A DNA stretch of 64,000 nt, taken from assembly GCF_048213115.1 (NCBI RefSeq), contig NZ_CP172404.1:3534001-3598000 (forward strand), given 5' to 3'. This DNA is from Niveibacterium terrae (GTDB lineage: Bacteria; Pseudomonadota; Gammaproteobacteria; Burkholderiales; Rhodocyclaceae). The notes under the pieces were generated by a model. It saw only the letters and a list, made by a program, of their open reading frames with translations, had not been told where the DNA came from and did not search any database. Each line of letters starts with the position of its first letter. Position 1 is the stretch's first letter. The position numbers and the translations under genes are program-made. This document shows positions 50,556 through 60,119 of this stretch, in pieces.

Positions 50556-51164
50556 TCACGGTTTGACGGCCTCGGCCGCCCCCGCCTCGGTGACGATCCA
50601 GCCCAAGGGCCTGTCGTGTTCCTGAGGGCGGATGCTCGCAACGCGGCCGAGTTCGAAACCCACTCCGACCGTCTGCGGCGCCGGATCGAGCGCCGCGAGC
50701 GTGCGATCGAAATACCCGCCGCCGTAGCCGAGCCGGAAACCCGCCGCATCGAAAGCGTTCAGCGGAATCAGCACGAGATCGGGGGTACAGGGCTCGCGGG
50801 ACTCCGGAACCGGAATGCCGTAGGCATCGGCCACCATCGCCCGCTCCGGCGACCAGCGCACGAAGACGAGCGGTTCGCCTTTCGCGACGACGACGGGAAG
50901 GGCAGCGCGGCGCGACGGATCCCCGGCAAGCCAGTCCGCGACGAGGCTTCGGAGGTCGGGCTCATTGCGATAAGGCCAGCAGAAGCCGAGGCAGCGCGGT
51001 GCGGCCCGCTCGAGCAGCGAACGCAGGTGCCCGACGAGAAGCGCGTTCAAGCGGTGCCATTCCGACGGGGGCAAGGCTTCACGGCAGCTCAGCGCCGCAC
51101 GCCGCAGCGAATCCCGAAAATCCTTGTCCGATAAGCTCGATGAAGCGGGAGACGGGTGAATCAA
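50556..51164 (-). CDS. 5-formyltetrahydrofolate cyclo-ligase family protein
   Basis: About 202 residues if the TTG at 51162-51164 is the start: AAGGA lies seven bases upstream and longer frames would cross the slt promoter. The enzyme converts 5-formyl-THF to 5,10-methenyl-THF with ATP. Family blocks visible are LRRAALSCREALPP (N-terminal Arg/Ser helix), CFWPYRNEPDL-like CWPYRNEPDL, and the signature LGYGGGYFDRTLA that binds folate and ATP. Length fits the family (180-210). Divergent from slt with under 40 bp between start codons. In many bacteria this gene lies by the 6S RNA ssrS; I looked and see no such RNA here. Confidence 0.85.
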   Translation of the reverse strand: MIHPSPASSSLSDKDFRDSLRRAALSCREALPPSEWHRLNALLVGHLRSLLERAAPRCLGFCWPYRNEPDLRSLVADWLAGDPSRRAALPVVVAKGEPLVFVRWSPERAMVADAYGIPVPESREPCTPDLVLIPLNAFDAAGFRLGYGGGYFDRTLAALDPAPQTVGVGFELGRVASIRPQEHDRPLGWIVTEAGAAEAVKP

Positions 51165-51201
51165 GATGCTATCCTTGGACGAGTTGGAGGGAGTGTAAGC
51201 A

Positions 51202-53166
51202 ATGAAAAAGGTCTTGTGCGGTGTACTCGGCGTTGTCACGCTGCTAGTGGGTGTCAGTACCCCGGCGGCGGCGGCGGAGGACCGCTTCCAGGCTGGCCGC
51301 GAGGCAGCCCGGGCGGGCGATCTCGGTCGCCTGAATCGTCTGATCCAGGAAGCCGGCGATTCGCCGCTGGATGGCTATCTCTCCTATTGGGCGCTTTCGA
51401 TCCGGCTCGCCCGCCGTGAAAACCTCGACGCCGACTACGCGGCCTTCCTCGCCCGCGAAGACGGCAGCCTGCTCGCCGAACGCGCGCGCGCCGACTGGAT
51501 CCGCGCCTCGGCTCGCGCCGGCCGCTGGGACATCGTCCGCAGCCAGGGCCCCCTGCTGCGTCAGCCCGAACAAGAAATGAACTGCTGGCTCTGGCAGGCC
51601 AAGATCGCCGCAGGCAGCCCCAGCATCGCCAGCGATGCGAGCAGCCTCTGGAACAGCACGAGCGAACCCGGTGAAGCCTGCGCGCCGGTGATCGCGGCGC
51701 TCTCGGTGCTCAAAACCGCCGACGCCCACTGGCAGCGCGCCCGCCGCCTTCTCGAAGTCCAGCATTTCGCCGCGGCCCGCGCGACCCTCGCGCGCCTTCC
51801 CGCCAACGAGGCGCCCCAGGCCCAGCAGATCGCCGAGGCGCTCGAGAACCCGCTGCTCTTCCTGTCGCGCAACCATCCGCCCATCGACCGACCCAGCCGC
51901 GAGACTCTGGTGCTCGCGCTGTCCCGCCTCGCCCAGATCGATTACCGCGGTGCCGCGGCCCGGCTCGAAGTGCTCGGCCCGGTGATGCCTGCGGCTGATC
52001 GCGGTTATCTCGCCAGCGTGATCGGCTGGCAAGCGGCGCGCGCCAATCAGCCCGACGCGCTGACTTGGTACCACGCCGCAGGCAAGGCCGAACAGAGCGC
52101 GGAATCGCGCACTTGGCACGTCCGCTCCGCTCTGCGCGCCCAGGCCTGGGGAGACGTGCGCCTCGCGATCGACATGATGGGTCCGGATCAGAGAGCGCTG
52201 CCCGAATGGACTTACTGGCACGGCCGCGCCGAGAAAGAGCTGGGCCGCCCCCGGGAAGCCCAGGATGACTTCGCCCGCATCGCGGGTCAGCCCAACTTCT
52301 ACGGCATGCTGGCCGGCGAAGAACTGGGCCACCCGTTCACAGCACCGCGCGCCGCCGCACCGGCGAGCCGCGAAGAGCTCGCCCGGGTCGGGAATGACCG
52401 TTCGATCCGCCGCGCGCTCGCGCTGCTCAGAATCGGCAGCCGTGTCGACGGAGTGCGCGAGTGGAACTGGGCCGTCCGCGATGTGAATGACCGCTTCCTG
52501 CTCGCCGCAGCCGAGATCGCCCGCCGCGAACAGCTCTACGACCGGGCGATCTACAGCGCCGAAAAAACGCGAACCGAGCACGACTTCGGGCTGCGCTACC
52601 TGCTCCCGTACTACGACACGGTCGAACCGGCTTCGCGCCGCTGGGGCCTCGATGTGTACTGGGTCTACGGCCTGATGCGCCAGGAGAGTCGTTTCATCAG
52701 CGTCGCCCGCTCCTCGGTGGGCGCCCAGGGCCTGATGCAGGTGATGCCGGCCACCGCGAAATTCGTCGCCGAAAAGATCGGTCTGCCTTTTTCCGCCGAC
52801 CAGGTCAGGGAGACGGACACCAATGTGACGCTCGGAACCGCCTATCTGCGGATGATGATGGACAGGCTGGACAACCAGATGGCGCTGGCCTCGGCTGCCT
52901 ACAACGCCGGCCCCGGCCGCATCCTGCGCTGGCGCACCGATCAGCCGGTCGAGGGTGCGGTGTTCGCCGAGACGATCCCGATTGCCGAAACGCGCGACTA
53001 CGTCAAAAAAGTGCTCGCGAACACGGTCGCCTATGCCGCGCTGTTGACCGGCAAACCCCAGTCGCTGAAGAGCCGGCTGGGAGTGGTTCAGTCCGCACTG
53101 AGCCCGGATGCGCCGGCCGACCTGACCCGGCTTCCCGCCGCCGACGGGACTGCCCAGCCTCAGTGA
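51202..53166 (+). CDS. slt: Soluble lytic murein transglycosylase
   Basis: A 654-residue periplasmic enzyme that cleaves peptidoglycan to 1,6-anhydro muropeptides. GGAGG precedes the ATG. Signal peptide residues 1-25 (VVTLLVGVSTPAAAA). A long superhelical alpha domain (about 30-460) surrounds the C-terminal lysozyme-like SLT domain: catalytic Glu495 in LMRQESRF, SSVGAQGLMQVMPATAK, AYNAGPGRI. Length matches Slt70-type enzymes (E. coli 645). It may start the cell-envelope/housekeeping cluster that continues to 60 kb. Confidence 0.95.
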   Translation: MKKVLCGVLGVVTLLVGVSTPAAAAEDRFQAGREAARAGDLGRLNRLIQEAGDSPLDGYLSYWALSIRLARRENLDADYAAFLAREDGSLLAERARADWIRASARAGRWDIVRSQGPLLRQPEQEMNCWLWQAKIAAGSPSIASDASSLWNSTSEPGEACAPVIAALSVLKTADAHWQRARRLLEVQHFAAARATLARLPANEAPQAQQIAEALENPLLFLSRNHPPIDRPSRETLVLALSRLAQIDYRGAAARLEVLGPVMPAADRGYLASVIGWQAARANQPDALTWYHAAGKAEQSAESRTWHVRSALRAQAWGDVRLAIDMMGPDQRALPEWTYWHGRAEKELGRPREAQDDFARIAGQPNFYGMLAGEELGHPFTAPRAAAPASREELARVGNDRSIRRALALLRIGSRVDGVREWNWAVRDVNDRFLLAAAEIARREQLYDRAIYSAEKTRTEHDFGLRYLLPYYDTVEPASRRWGLDVYWVYGLMRQESRFISVARSSVGAQGLMQVMPATAKFVAEKIGLPFSADQVRETDTNVTLGTAYLRMMMDRLDNQMALASAAYNAGPGRILRWRTDQPVEGAVFAETIPIAETRDYVKKVLANTVAYAALLTGKPQSLKSRLGVVQSALSPDAPADLTRLPAADGTAQPQ

Positions 53167-53292
53167 ACGAGAGCCACCGCACGGGGGAAGTCAGCGCCTC
53201 TCCCCCCGTCGGACTTGCGCCGCGCCACGGGTAAGCTAACATCCCATCCGCATCTCCCGTTTCGCGGCGCCTTGATGCCGCATCGAGAAAAA

Positions 53293-53940
53293 ATGAAACT
53301 CGTCATCGCCAACAAAAACTATTCGAGCTGGTCGCTTCGCGCCTGGCTGGCCTTGCGCGCGACAGGCCAGAGCTTCACCGAGGAACAGGTCCTGCTGGGC
53401 CAACCTGACTCGCGCGAGCAGATCCTCAAGCATTCGCCCTCCGGCCGCGTGCCCTGCCTCGTCGACGGCTCGCTGCTCGTCTGGGATTCGCTGGCGATCA
53501 TCGAATACCTCGCCGAGCAGTTCCCCGCGCTGTGGCCCGAGGATAGAGGCGAACGCGCTGTGGCCCGCTCGATCTCGGCCGAGATGCATTCGAGCTTCCC
53601 GGCCCTGCGCAGCCAGATGCCGATGAACATCCGCCGCAGCCTGCCCGGGCGCGGTCACAGCGCCGAATCGGAAGCGGACATTGCGCGGATCGTGCAGATC
53701 TGGAACCGCTGCCTTGCCCGCCGCACCGTCGAGGGCCCTTATCTGTTCGGTCGCTTCAGCGGCGCCGACGCGATGTTCGCGCCGGTCTGCTTCCGCTTCC
53801 AGACTTACGGAGTCGAACCGACCGGGCCGGCCGGAACCTATCTCGCGACGATGCTGGCCCACCCAGCGATGCGCGAATGGCAGGCCGCGGCCGAACAGGA
53901 AACGGCGATCGTCGCCGCGGACGAACTACCCGGCCAATGA
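53293..53940 (+). CDS. Glutathione S-transferase family protein
   Basis: A 215-residue protein from the ATG at 53293, preferred because GAGA precedes it; ATG 53275 is also in frame. The thioredoxin-like N-domain starts KLVIANKNYSSWSLRAWLALRA (Ser in the glutathione-activating position), continues HSPSGRVPCLVDG and DSLAIIEYLAEQFP. The C-terminal helical domain (about 85-210) includes GADAMFAPVCFRF. This NKNYSSWS-type group is common in proteobacteria and its substrate is not settled. Its stop overlaps the cca start as ATGA. Confidence 0.9.
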   Translation: MKLVIANKNYSSWSLRAWLALRATGQSFTEEQVLLGQPDSREQILKHSPSGRVPCLVDGSLLVWDSLAIIEYLAEQFPALWPEDRGERAVARSISAEMHSSFPALRSQMPMNIRRSLPGRGHSAESEADIARIVQIWNRCLARRTVEGPYLFGRFSGADAMFAPVCFRFQTYGVEPTGPAGTYLATMLAHPAMREWQAAAEQETAIVAADELPGQ

Positions 53941-55022
53941 AGACTTACATCGTCGGCGGCGCGGTTCGCGACGCGCTGCTGGACCGGCCAGTCTCGGACC
54001 GGGACTGGGTCGTCGTCGGCGCCACACCGGAAGAGATGCTGGCCGCAGGCTTTCGTCAGGTCGGCAAGGACTTCCCTGTCTTCCTCCACCCGCAGACGCG
54101 CGAGGAATACGCGCTGGCGCGCACCGAGCGCAAGACCGCGCCCGGCTATCACGGCTTCACGGTCCACGCCTCGCCCGAAGTCACGCTCGAAGAAGACCTG
54201 CAGCGGCGCGACCTGACGATCAATGCGATCGCCCAGGACGAGGATGGCCAGCTGATCGACCCCTGGGGCGGTCGGCAGGATCTCGAAGCACGCGTCTTTC
54301 GCCACGTCAGCCCGGCTTTCGCTGAAGACCCGGTTCGCATCCTGCGCGTCGCCCGCTTCGCCGCACGCTTTCCCGATTTCCGGATCGCACCGGAGACGCT
54401 CGCGCTGATGCGCGCCATGGTCGCGGCGGGAGAGGTCGATCACCTGGTCGCCGAACGCATCTGGCAGGAGTTCGCCCGCGGGCTCGCGGCGAGCCGGCCA
54501 TCGCGGATGCTCGAAGTGCTCGGCGAATGCGGGGCCCTGCCCCGGCTGCTCCCAGAACTGACCGCGCCCGGCGCGCTGGACACTCTGCACCTGCTCGACA
54601 GCGAATCCCCGCTTCCCGAAGCGGGCCGCTACGCGCTGCTGCTCGCCCGACTCAGCACCCCGGCCGCCGAAGCGCTGAGCCTCAGGCTCAAGGTTCCCAA
54701 TGACTACCGCGAACTCGCCCGCCTGCTGATCGCCGAGCAGCAACAGCTGAGCGAGACGCCGACGCAGAGCGCCGAAGAGCTGCTCTCAGTGCTCGAACGC
54801 TCGGATGCCTGGCGCCGCCCCGGCCGGATCACCGATCTGATCGCCTGCACCGCGGTTCTCGCACCCGACGTCGATCAATCGCAGCTGAGCCTCGCGCTCG
54901 AAGCCGCCCGGAGCATCGATGCCGGAGCGATCGCGAAGCGCTGCGCGAACCCCGCCGACATCCCGGCGGCCTTGCGCGCCGCCCGCCTGGACGCCGTGCG
55001 CAGCGCACTGAAGAGCTCATGA
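53937..55022 (+). CDS. cca: CCA-adding tRNA nucleotidyltransferase, lacking HD domain
   Basis: A 361-residue class II nucleotidyltransferase that builds or repairs the 3' CCA of tRNA. The head domain has GGAVRDALL, catalytic Asp21 and Asp23 (SDRDW), RRDLTINAIA and the nucleotide-selecting EDPVRILRVARFAARFP. The C-terminal region is shorter than in E. coli Cca (412) and shows no HD phosphohydrolase motif, so only the CCA activity is expected. Translation is coupled to the GST gene (ATGA) and to the next gene (ATGA). Confidence 0.93.
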   Translation: MKTYIVGGAVRDALLDRPVSDRDWVVVGATPEEMLAAGFRQVGKDFPVFLHPQTREEYALARTERKTAPGYHGFTVHASPEVTLEEDLQRRDLTINAIAQDEDGQLIDPWGGRQDLEARVFRHVSPAFAEDPVRILRVARFAARFPDFRIAPETLALMRAMVAAGEVDHLVAERIWQEFARGLAASRPSRMLEVLGECGALPRLLPELTAPGALDTLHLLDSESPLPEAGRYALLLARLSTPAAEALSLRLKVPNDYRELARLLIAEQQQLSETPTQSAEELLSVLERSDAWRRPGRITDLIACTAVLAPDVDQSQLSLALEAARSIDAGAIAKRCANPADIPAALRAARLDAVRSALKSS

Positions 55023-56968
55023 AACGAATCGCGCTGATTTTGCTGTTCCTCGCGCTGCCGGCCTGGGCACAACTGCCCGAGTTCGAGCAGGTCCGCACCC
55101 GCAGCGTCGCCTCCGATGCGCTGCTGCTCGACCGCCACGGAACACCGCTCGCCGACCTCCGTTTCAATCCGAGAGTTCGCCGGCTGGACTGGGTCAGGCT
55201 CGAACATTTCTCGCCGGCGCTGCGCGAAGCGCTGATCGCCGGAGAAGACCACCGTTTCTTCGAACACGAAGGCGTGGACTGGAAAGCGGTCGTCGGCGCG
55301 ATGTGGCACAACCTGTGGCACCACAACCACCGCGGCGCCTCGACGCTGACGATGCAGCTCGCCGGTCTGCTCGACCCCGCCCTGGCCATCCCCAAGAAGC
55401 CCGGGGCCCGACGCGACCTCGGCCAGAAATGGGATCAGAGCAAGGCGGCCAGGCTGCTCGACGCGCACTGGAGCAAGGCCCAGATCCTCGAAGCCTATCT
55501 GAATCTCGCGCCCTTCCGCGGCGACCTCCAGGGCGTGCATGCGGCCAGCGCGGTACTCTTCGGCAAGAGTCCGGACCAGCTTGACCACGCTGAATCGCTG
55601 CTGATCGCGGCGATCCTGCCCAGCCCGAACGCGCGCGCCGAGCGGATCGCCTATCGCGCCTGCGCCCGGGCCAAGGCGGCAGGGGCCGCGAACCTCTGCC
55701 CGAGGATAAACGCGCTGGCCTTCCGGCTGGACAGCCCGCGCAACCGGCCGCGCTTCGCGCTCGCGCCTCACCTAGCGCGCACGGCGCTCAAGGCGGGAGG
55801 AGAGCACGTCGCGACGACGCTGGATGCGACGCTGCAGAGACAGGCGCTCGAAGGCCTGCGCCGAGGCCTCGGCCGCGCCGCCGACAAGGTCAATGCGGCG
55901 GCGCTGATCGTCGACACAGCCGACGGCAGCGCCCTGGCCTGGGTCGGCAACACCCGCGCCGAATACCGCGATCTGCTGGGGCAGAAGGCGGTCTGGAATC
56001 AGGTTCAGATGCCTTTCGCGGCGACACTGGCGATCGAGAAGCGCACCGCGACCGCCGCGAGCCTGCTGCCCGAACCGGAAAACCCGGAGACTCCGTGGCG
56101 CAGCCTGCGCCGCAGCGTCCAGCAGCCGAACGCAGCCAGCCTCACGGCGCTGCAGGAGATGCTCGGCGACGGGCTGACCGAGAAGTTGCGCAACGTCGGC
56201 ATCGCCGCCGACGGCGAAGCGAGCCTGCCCGGGTTGAGCCAGGCGATGCGCAGCCTCGTCTCCGGCGGCCATTTCGCTCCGCTCCACTGGCAGGGCGAGG
56301 CGCACAGCCGGCGCGTCTGGCGTGGCGATGCCGCTTTCGTGACCAGCGAAATCCTCGCCGAAGCGGGAGCCCGCCCAAGCCCCTACGCCGAAGCGGTTCC
56401 GCCCGGGGCGGGCTGGCGCGCGCTGTGGGCGCTGAACGGACGGGATGGCAGCACCGCGCTGCTCGCCGGCAACACCCGGCAAATCGTCGCGGTGTTGATC
56501 GCGGGCGGCGATGCCCCCCGCCTCGCGAGCCGAAGCCTGCGCGAGATCCTCGAAAAGCTGGGCAACAACGGCAGCCCCAGGACGCCTCGCGGCGTCGTCC
56601 ATACTCTGGTCGCATTCGATCCGCCCATCGAAGCGCCCCGGCGCGAGTATTTCCTGCGCGGCACCGAGACCAATCTGTCGAGCATCGCACCGGTCGCCTC
56701 TCCCGTTCATCCGCAGATCGAGCACCCGCTCGCGAGCGAAAGTCTGATCGCGCTCGGCGCCGACGAAACGCTGGCGCTCGAAGCGTCAAGCGCCGCCCAG
56801 GGCGCCCGCTGGTTCGCCGATGGCGAGCTGATCGGCGAAGGCCTGCGCATCCTGTGGAATCCTCCGCCCGGCCATCACCGGCTGGAACTGCGCGGCCCGA
56901 ATGGCGAAGTCTGGGACAGCCGTGAGTTCGAACGCCTGCTGGTCGAAACCGAGACCGAGGAGCCCTGA
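55019..56968 (+). CDS. PBP1C-like peptidoglycan glycosyltransferase with degenerate transpeptidase domain
   Basis: A 649-residue envelope protein. Signal/anchor residues 1-17 (RIALILLFLALPAWAQ). GT51 transglycosylase domain intact: catalytic Glu76 in AGEDHRFFEHEGVDW, RGASTLTMQLAG and AILPSPNARAERIAYR. In the transpeptidase region, the SxxK motif that should read like PGSTLKPF is MPFAATLAIE at 331-340, with no Ser/Lys pair; the KTG region (about 472-496) reads ALNGRDGSTALLAG, without KTG. A BiPBP_C-like end (PPGHHRLELRGPNGEVWDS) follows. So it should polymerise glycan strands but not crosslink. No alpha-2-macroglobulin gene (the usual pbpC partner) is adjacent. Overlaps cca by 4 bp. Confidence 0.85.
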   Translation: MKRIALILLFLALPAWAQLPEFEQVRTRSVASDALLLDRHGTPLADLRFNPRVRRLDWVRLEHFSPALREALIAGEDHRFFEHEGVDWKAVVGAMWHNLWHHNHRGASTLTMQLAGLLDPALAIPKKPGARRDLGQKWDQSKAARLLDAHWSKAQILEAYLNLAPFRGDLQGVHAASAVLFGKSPDQLDHAESLLIAAILPSPNARAERIAYRACARAKAAGAANLCPRINALAFRLDSPRNRPRFALAPHLARTALKAGGEHVATTLDATLQRQALEGLRRGLGRAADKVNAAALIVDTADGSALAWVGNTRAEYRDLLGQKAVWNQVQMPFAATLAIEKRTATAASLLPEPENPETPWRSLRRSVQQPNAASLTALQEMLGDGLTEKLRNVGIAADGEASLPGLSQAMRSLVSGGHFAPLHWQGEAHSRRVWRGDAAFVTSEILAEAGARPSPYAEAVPPGAGWRALWALNGRDGSTALLAGNTRQIVAVLIAGGDAPRLASRSLREILEKLGNNGSPRTPRGVVHTLVAFDPPIEAPRREYFLRGTETNLSSIAPVASPVHPQIEHPLASESLIALGADETLALEASSAAQGARWFADGELIGEGLRILWNPPPGHHRLELRGPNGEVWDSREFERLLVETETEEP

Positions 56969-56969
56969 G

Positions 56970-58424
56970 ATGGGCGCGCTCGCGGACTCGGCTCTGGTCT
57001 GGTTCCGACGCGACCTGCGCGATACTGACCACGCAGCGCTGCATCACGCGCTGAAGAGTCACCGTCGGGTCTTCTGCGCCTTCGTCTTCGACACCGCGAT
57101 CCTCGATGAACTCGCCGATCGTGGCGACCGCAGGCTCTCCTTCATCCACGGCAGCATCGAGGAGCTGAACCGCGCGCTGCGCCGTCGCGGCGGCGCGTTG
57201 ATCGTCCGCCACGGCGATGCCCGGGAAGAGATCCCCCGGTTGGCGCTGGAACTGGGAGTCGCCGCCGTCCATGCCAATGCCGATTACGAGCCTTTCGCGC
57301 TGCGCCGCGACGACGCGGTCAGCGGCGCCTTGGGCGCGCTCGGAATCGCCTTCCGGGCCTGGAAGGATCAGCTCATCTTTGAGAAAGACGAGATCCTGAG
57401 CGGCGCGGGCAAGCCCTACTCGGTCTTCACCCCCTACAGCCGGGCCTGGCTCAAGGAACTCAAAGCGGCCGATCTTGAAGCCCGGCCAGTCGAAGGCCTG
57501 CCGGGAACTCTGGCCGCGCCGCCTTCGCTGCCGGCCATCCCGTCCCTCGCGGCGCTGGGGTTTACGAAGAGCCCGGTCCTGCTGCCCTGCGGGATCAGCG
57601 GCGCCCGCCAGCTCTGGGCAGACTTCCAGAACCGGATCGCCGACTACGCGCGAACGCGCGATTTCCCGGCCCTGAAGGGGGTGTCCTATCTGTCCGCCCA
57701 TCTACGCTTCGGCACGCTGTCCATCCGCGAGCTCGTCCGCTTCGCCGCCGGACAGAAAAACGAGGGCGCCGAGACCTGGCTCAAGGAGTTGATCTGGCGG
57801 GAGTTCTACCAGCAGATCCTCTGGCATCGCCCGGAGATCGAAACCCTCAGCTTCAAGCCCGAGTTCGATGCAATCGAGTGGGAGAGCGGAGCGCAGGCCA
57901 ATGATCATTTCGCGGCCTGGTGCGCGGGGCGAACCGGCTATCCGCTCGTCGATGCGGCGATGCGTCAGCTCGCCGCGAGCGGCTGGATGCACAACCGGCT
58001 GAGGATGATCGTCGCCAGCTTCCTGACCAAGGATCTGGGCCTGCACTGGCTGCGCGGCGAGCGCTTCTTCGCCGCGCAGCTGCTCGACTTCGATCTCGCG
58101 TCGAACAACGGTGGCTGGCAGTGGGCCGCATCGACAGGCTGCGATGCCCAGCCCTGGTTCCGGATCTTCAACCCGATCGCTCAGTCGCAGAAGTTTGATC
58201 CCGAGGGCAACTTCATCCGCCGCTACGTCCCCGAACTCGCCGGCGTGCCCGCCCCGCAAATCCACGCCCCGTGGCTGATGAGCCCGCAGCAGATGGCCGC
58301 TACCGGCTGTGTGATCGGCCACAACTACCCGGCGCCCGTCGTCGATCACGCCGCGGCCCGCGCGCGCACTCTGACGCGTTTCGAGCAGCTCCGCCGCGCC
58401 GATCTGCACCCGGCGCCGCTCTGA
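56970..58424 (+). CDS. phrB: Deoxyribodipyrimidine photolyase (class I CPD)
   Basis: A 484-residue flavoprotein that reverses cyclobutane pyrimidine dimers using blue light. N-terminal antenna domain ALVWFRRDLRDTDHAAL; FAD domain with FTPYSRAWLKEL, LKELIWREFYQQIL, GYPLVDAAMRQLAASGWMHNR and DLASNNGGWQWAASTGCDAQPWFRIFNP, the classic FAD/DNA signature. Length is near E. coli PhrB (472). It starts two bases after the PBP1C-like stop. Confidence 0.95.
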   Translation: MGALADSALVWFRRDLRDTDHAALHHALKSHRRVFCAFVFDTAILDELADRGDRRLSFIHGSIEELNRALRRRGGALIVRHGDAREEIPRLALELGVAAVHANADYEPFALRRDDAVSGALGALGIAFRAWKDQLIFEKDEILSGAGKPYSVFTPYSRAWLKELKAADLEARPVEGLPGTLAAPPSLPAIPSLAALGFTKSPVLLPCGISGARQLWADFQNRIADYARTRDFPALKGVSYLSAHLRFGTLSIRELVRFAAGQKNEGAETWLKELIWREFYQQILWHRPEIETLSFKPEFDAIEWESGAQANDHFAAWCAGRTGYPLVDAAMRQLAASGWMHNRLRMIVASFLTKDLGLHWLRGERFFAAQLLDFDLASNNGGWQWAASTGCDAQPWFRIFNPIAQSQKFDPEGNFIRRYVPELAGVPAPQIHAPWLMSPQQMAATGCVIGHNYPAPVVDHAAARARTLTRFEQLRRADLHPAPL

Positions 58425-58499
58425 GGCACAATCGCCCCAGGCGCCCGCCGGATGCGGCCGCCCCCCTCGGCAACCCGCGCCGTTTCAGAAGGATTTTTG

Positions 58500-60083
58500 A
58501 TGATTCCGACCTCCCCCCTCCTCCGTCTGAGCCCCATCGTGCTGTGCCTGCTCGCTGCCTGCTCGAAAACTCCCGAACCGACGCCTCCGGCCGCGAGCGC
58601 TCCGACGAGCGTCCAGCAGAGCGCGCCCGCCGTCAGCGGGATCAGCTCCGTCCCGTGGTTCAAGGGCGGAGTCGAAGCCGCTTTCGCGGCCGCGAAAGCT
58701 CAGAACAAACCGCTCTTCCTGTACTGGGGCGCCGTCTGGTGCCCCTACTGCAACCAGGTCAAGGCCACGCTGTTCAACCGCGCCGACTTCGCCGAGCGCG
58801 CGAAGAACTTCATCCCTGTCGAGCTCGACGGCGACTCGCCCGAAGGTCAGAAACTCGGTGCGCACTTCAAGGTCCGCGGCTACCCGACGATGATCCTGTT
58901 CAAGCCGGACGGCACCGAGATCACCCGACTGCCCGGCGAAGTCGATGCGGCGCGCTACCTGCAGGTGCTCTCGCTCGGGATCAGCGCTGAACGCCCGGTC
59001 CGCGAGACGCTCGCCGCGGCGCTCAAGGGCAAGGAACTCAAGCCCGAGGAATGGCGGCTGCTCGCCTACTACGCGTTCGAAGCCGACGAGGCTTCGGGCG
59101 TCCCGGCCGACGCGCTTCCCGACGTGCTCGCAAAGCTCGCGCGCGCCGTGCCGGCCAATGAACCCGAACTGGCAACCCGGCTCGCGCTCAAAGCACTGTC
59201 GGCCAAGGCCGAGCTGACGCCTCAGCCCAAGCTGGCCGGAGATGCCGCCGCGAAGCTGATCGACAAGATTCTCGACTCCCCGGCCGAAGTGCGCGGCAAC
59301 TTCGACCTGATCGTCGCCAACCCGGACAAGATCGTCAGCCTGGTCACGCCGCCCGGAGACGCCCGCAAGGCACTGGCCGCGAAATGGGACGCGGCGCTGA
59401 CCGGCCTCTCGCTGAATGCAAGCCTGTCGACGACCGACCGCTTGAGCGCGACCGGTGCACGCGTCGCTCTGGCCCGGATCGATGGCGCGAAGCTGCCCGA
59501 AACGCTGGCCAAGGCGCTCGGCGAACAGGTCCATCAGGCCGACACCAATACCCGCAACGGCTATGAACGCCACTCGGTGATCTATACGGCCGCCGGCATC
59601 CTCGGCGAAGCGGGCCTGCTCGACGCGGCCGACACGCTGCTCAAGGCCGAACTCAAGCGCTCCTCGACCCCTTACTACTTCATGCGCATGCTGGGCGGCA
59701 ACGCGAAGAAGCGCGGCGACAAAGCCGCGGCGCTGAAATGGTACGAGGAAGCCTGGACTGCCGCGTCGGGCGGAGCGACCCGGCTGCAGTGGGGAGGCGG
59801 CTATATCGCCGGCCTGATCGATCTCGCACCGACCGATGCCCCGGCCATCGAAGCGGCGACCGCGAAGCTCTTCGACGAGGCGGGCAAGACTCCCGACGCT
59901 TTCTACGAACGCAACCGCGCGGTGCTCGAAAAAACCGCGAAGAAGCTCGTTGAATGGAGCACCGCGAACAAGCAGGCGGCGGTGATCGCTCGCCTGAAGG
60001 CGAAACTGGACAGCGTCTGCAAGGCGCTGCCCGGGGACGATGCGCAGCGCCCGGTCTGTGCGGAGCTCTTCACCCCGCACTGA
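58500..60083 (+). CDS. Thioredoxin-fold lipoprotein with helical C-terminal repeats
   Basis: A 527-residue protein from the ATG at 58500. Lipobox LLAAC with Cys21 marks it as a lipoprotein; a Pro/Ala-rich linker follows. Residues about 55-175 form a thioredoxin domain with WCPYC active site (WGAVWCPYCNQVK) and cis-Pro region RGYPTMILF. The rest (180-527) is a mostly helical, TPR-like region (ETLAAALKGKELKPEEWRLLAYYAFEADEA ...) with a final short Cys-bearing tail. It may be a periplasmic thiol reductase or isomerase of DsbD-fed type. Partner unknown. Confidence 0.85.
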   Translation: MIPTSPLLRLSPIVLCLLAACSKTPEPTPPAASAPTSVQQSAPAVSGISSVPWFKGGVEAAFAAAKAQNKPLFLYWGAVWCPYCNQVKATLFNRADFAERAKNFIPVELDGDSPEGQKLGAHFKVRGYPTMILFKPDGTEITRLPGEVDAARYLQVLSLGISAERPVRETLAAALKGKELKPEEWRLLAYYAFEADEASGVPADALPDVLAKLARAVPANEPELATRLALKALSAKAELTPQPKLAGDAAAKLIDKILDSPAEVRGNFDLIVANPDKIVSLVTPPGDARKALAAKWDAALTGLSLNASLSTTDRLSATGARVALARIDGAKLPETLAKALGEQVHQADTNTRNGYERHSVIYTAAGILGEAGLLDAADTLLKAELKRSSTPYYFMRMLGGNAKKRGDKAAALKWYEEAWTAASGGATRLQWGGGYIAGLIDLAPTDAPAIEAATAKLFDEAGKTPDAFYERNRAVLEKTAKKLVEWSTANKQAAVIARLKAKLDSVCKALPGDDAQRPVCAELFTPH

Positions 60084-60091
60084 TGAGCGGA

Positions 60092-60117
60092 CTGTCCGCG
60101 GCAACTGCCGCGGACAG
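60092..60117. repeat. Perfect 12-bp hairpin between converging genes
   Basis: CTGTCCGCGGCA and TGCCGCGGACAG pair perfectly around AC. It sits between the converging thioredoxin-lipoprotein and deaD genes, three bases from the deaD stop. No T-run follows on either strand, so termination would be factor-assisted or incomplete. Confidence 0.7.
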
Positions 60118-60119
60118 GT

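Noticed and set aside
50465..51201. 6S RNA (ssrS) near the 5-formyl-THF cyclo-ligase gene
   Set aside because: The usual neighbour was looked for; the flanking gaps are too short and no 6S-like long hairpin is visible.
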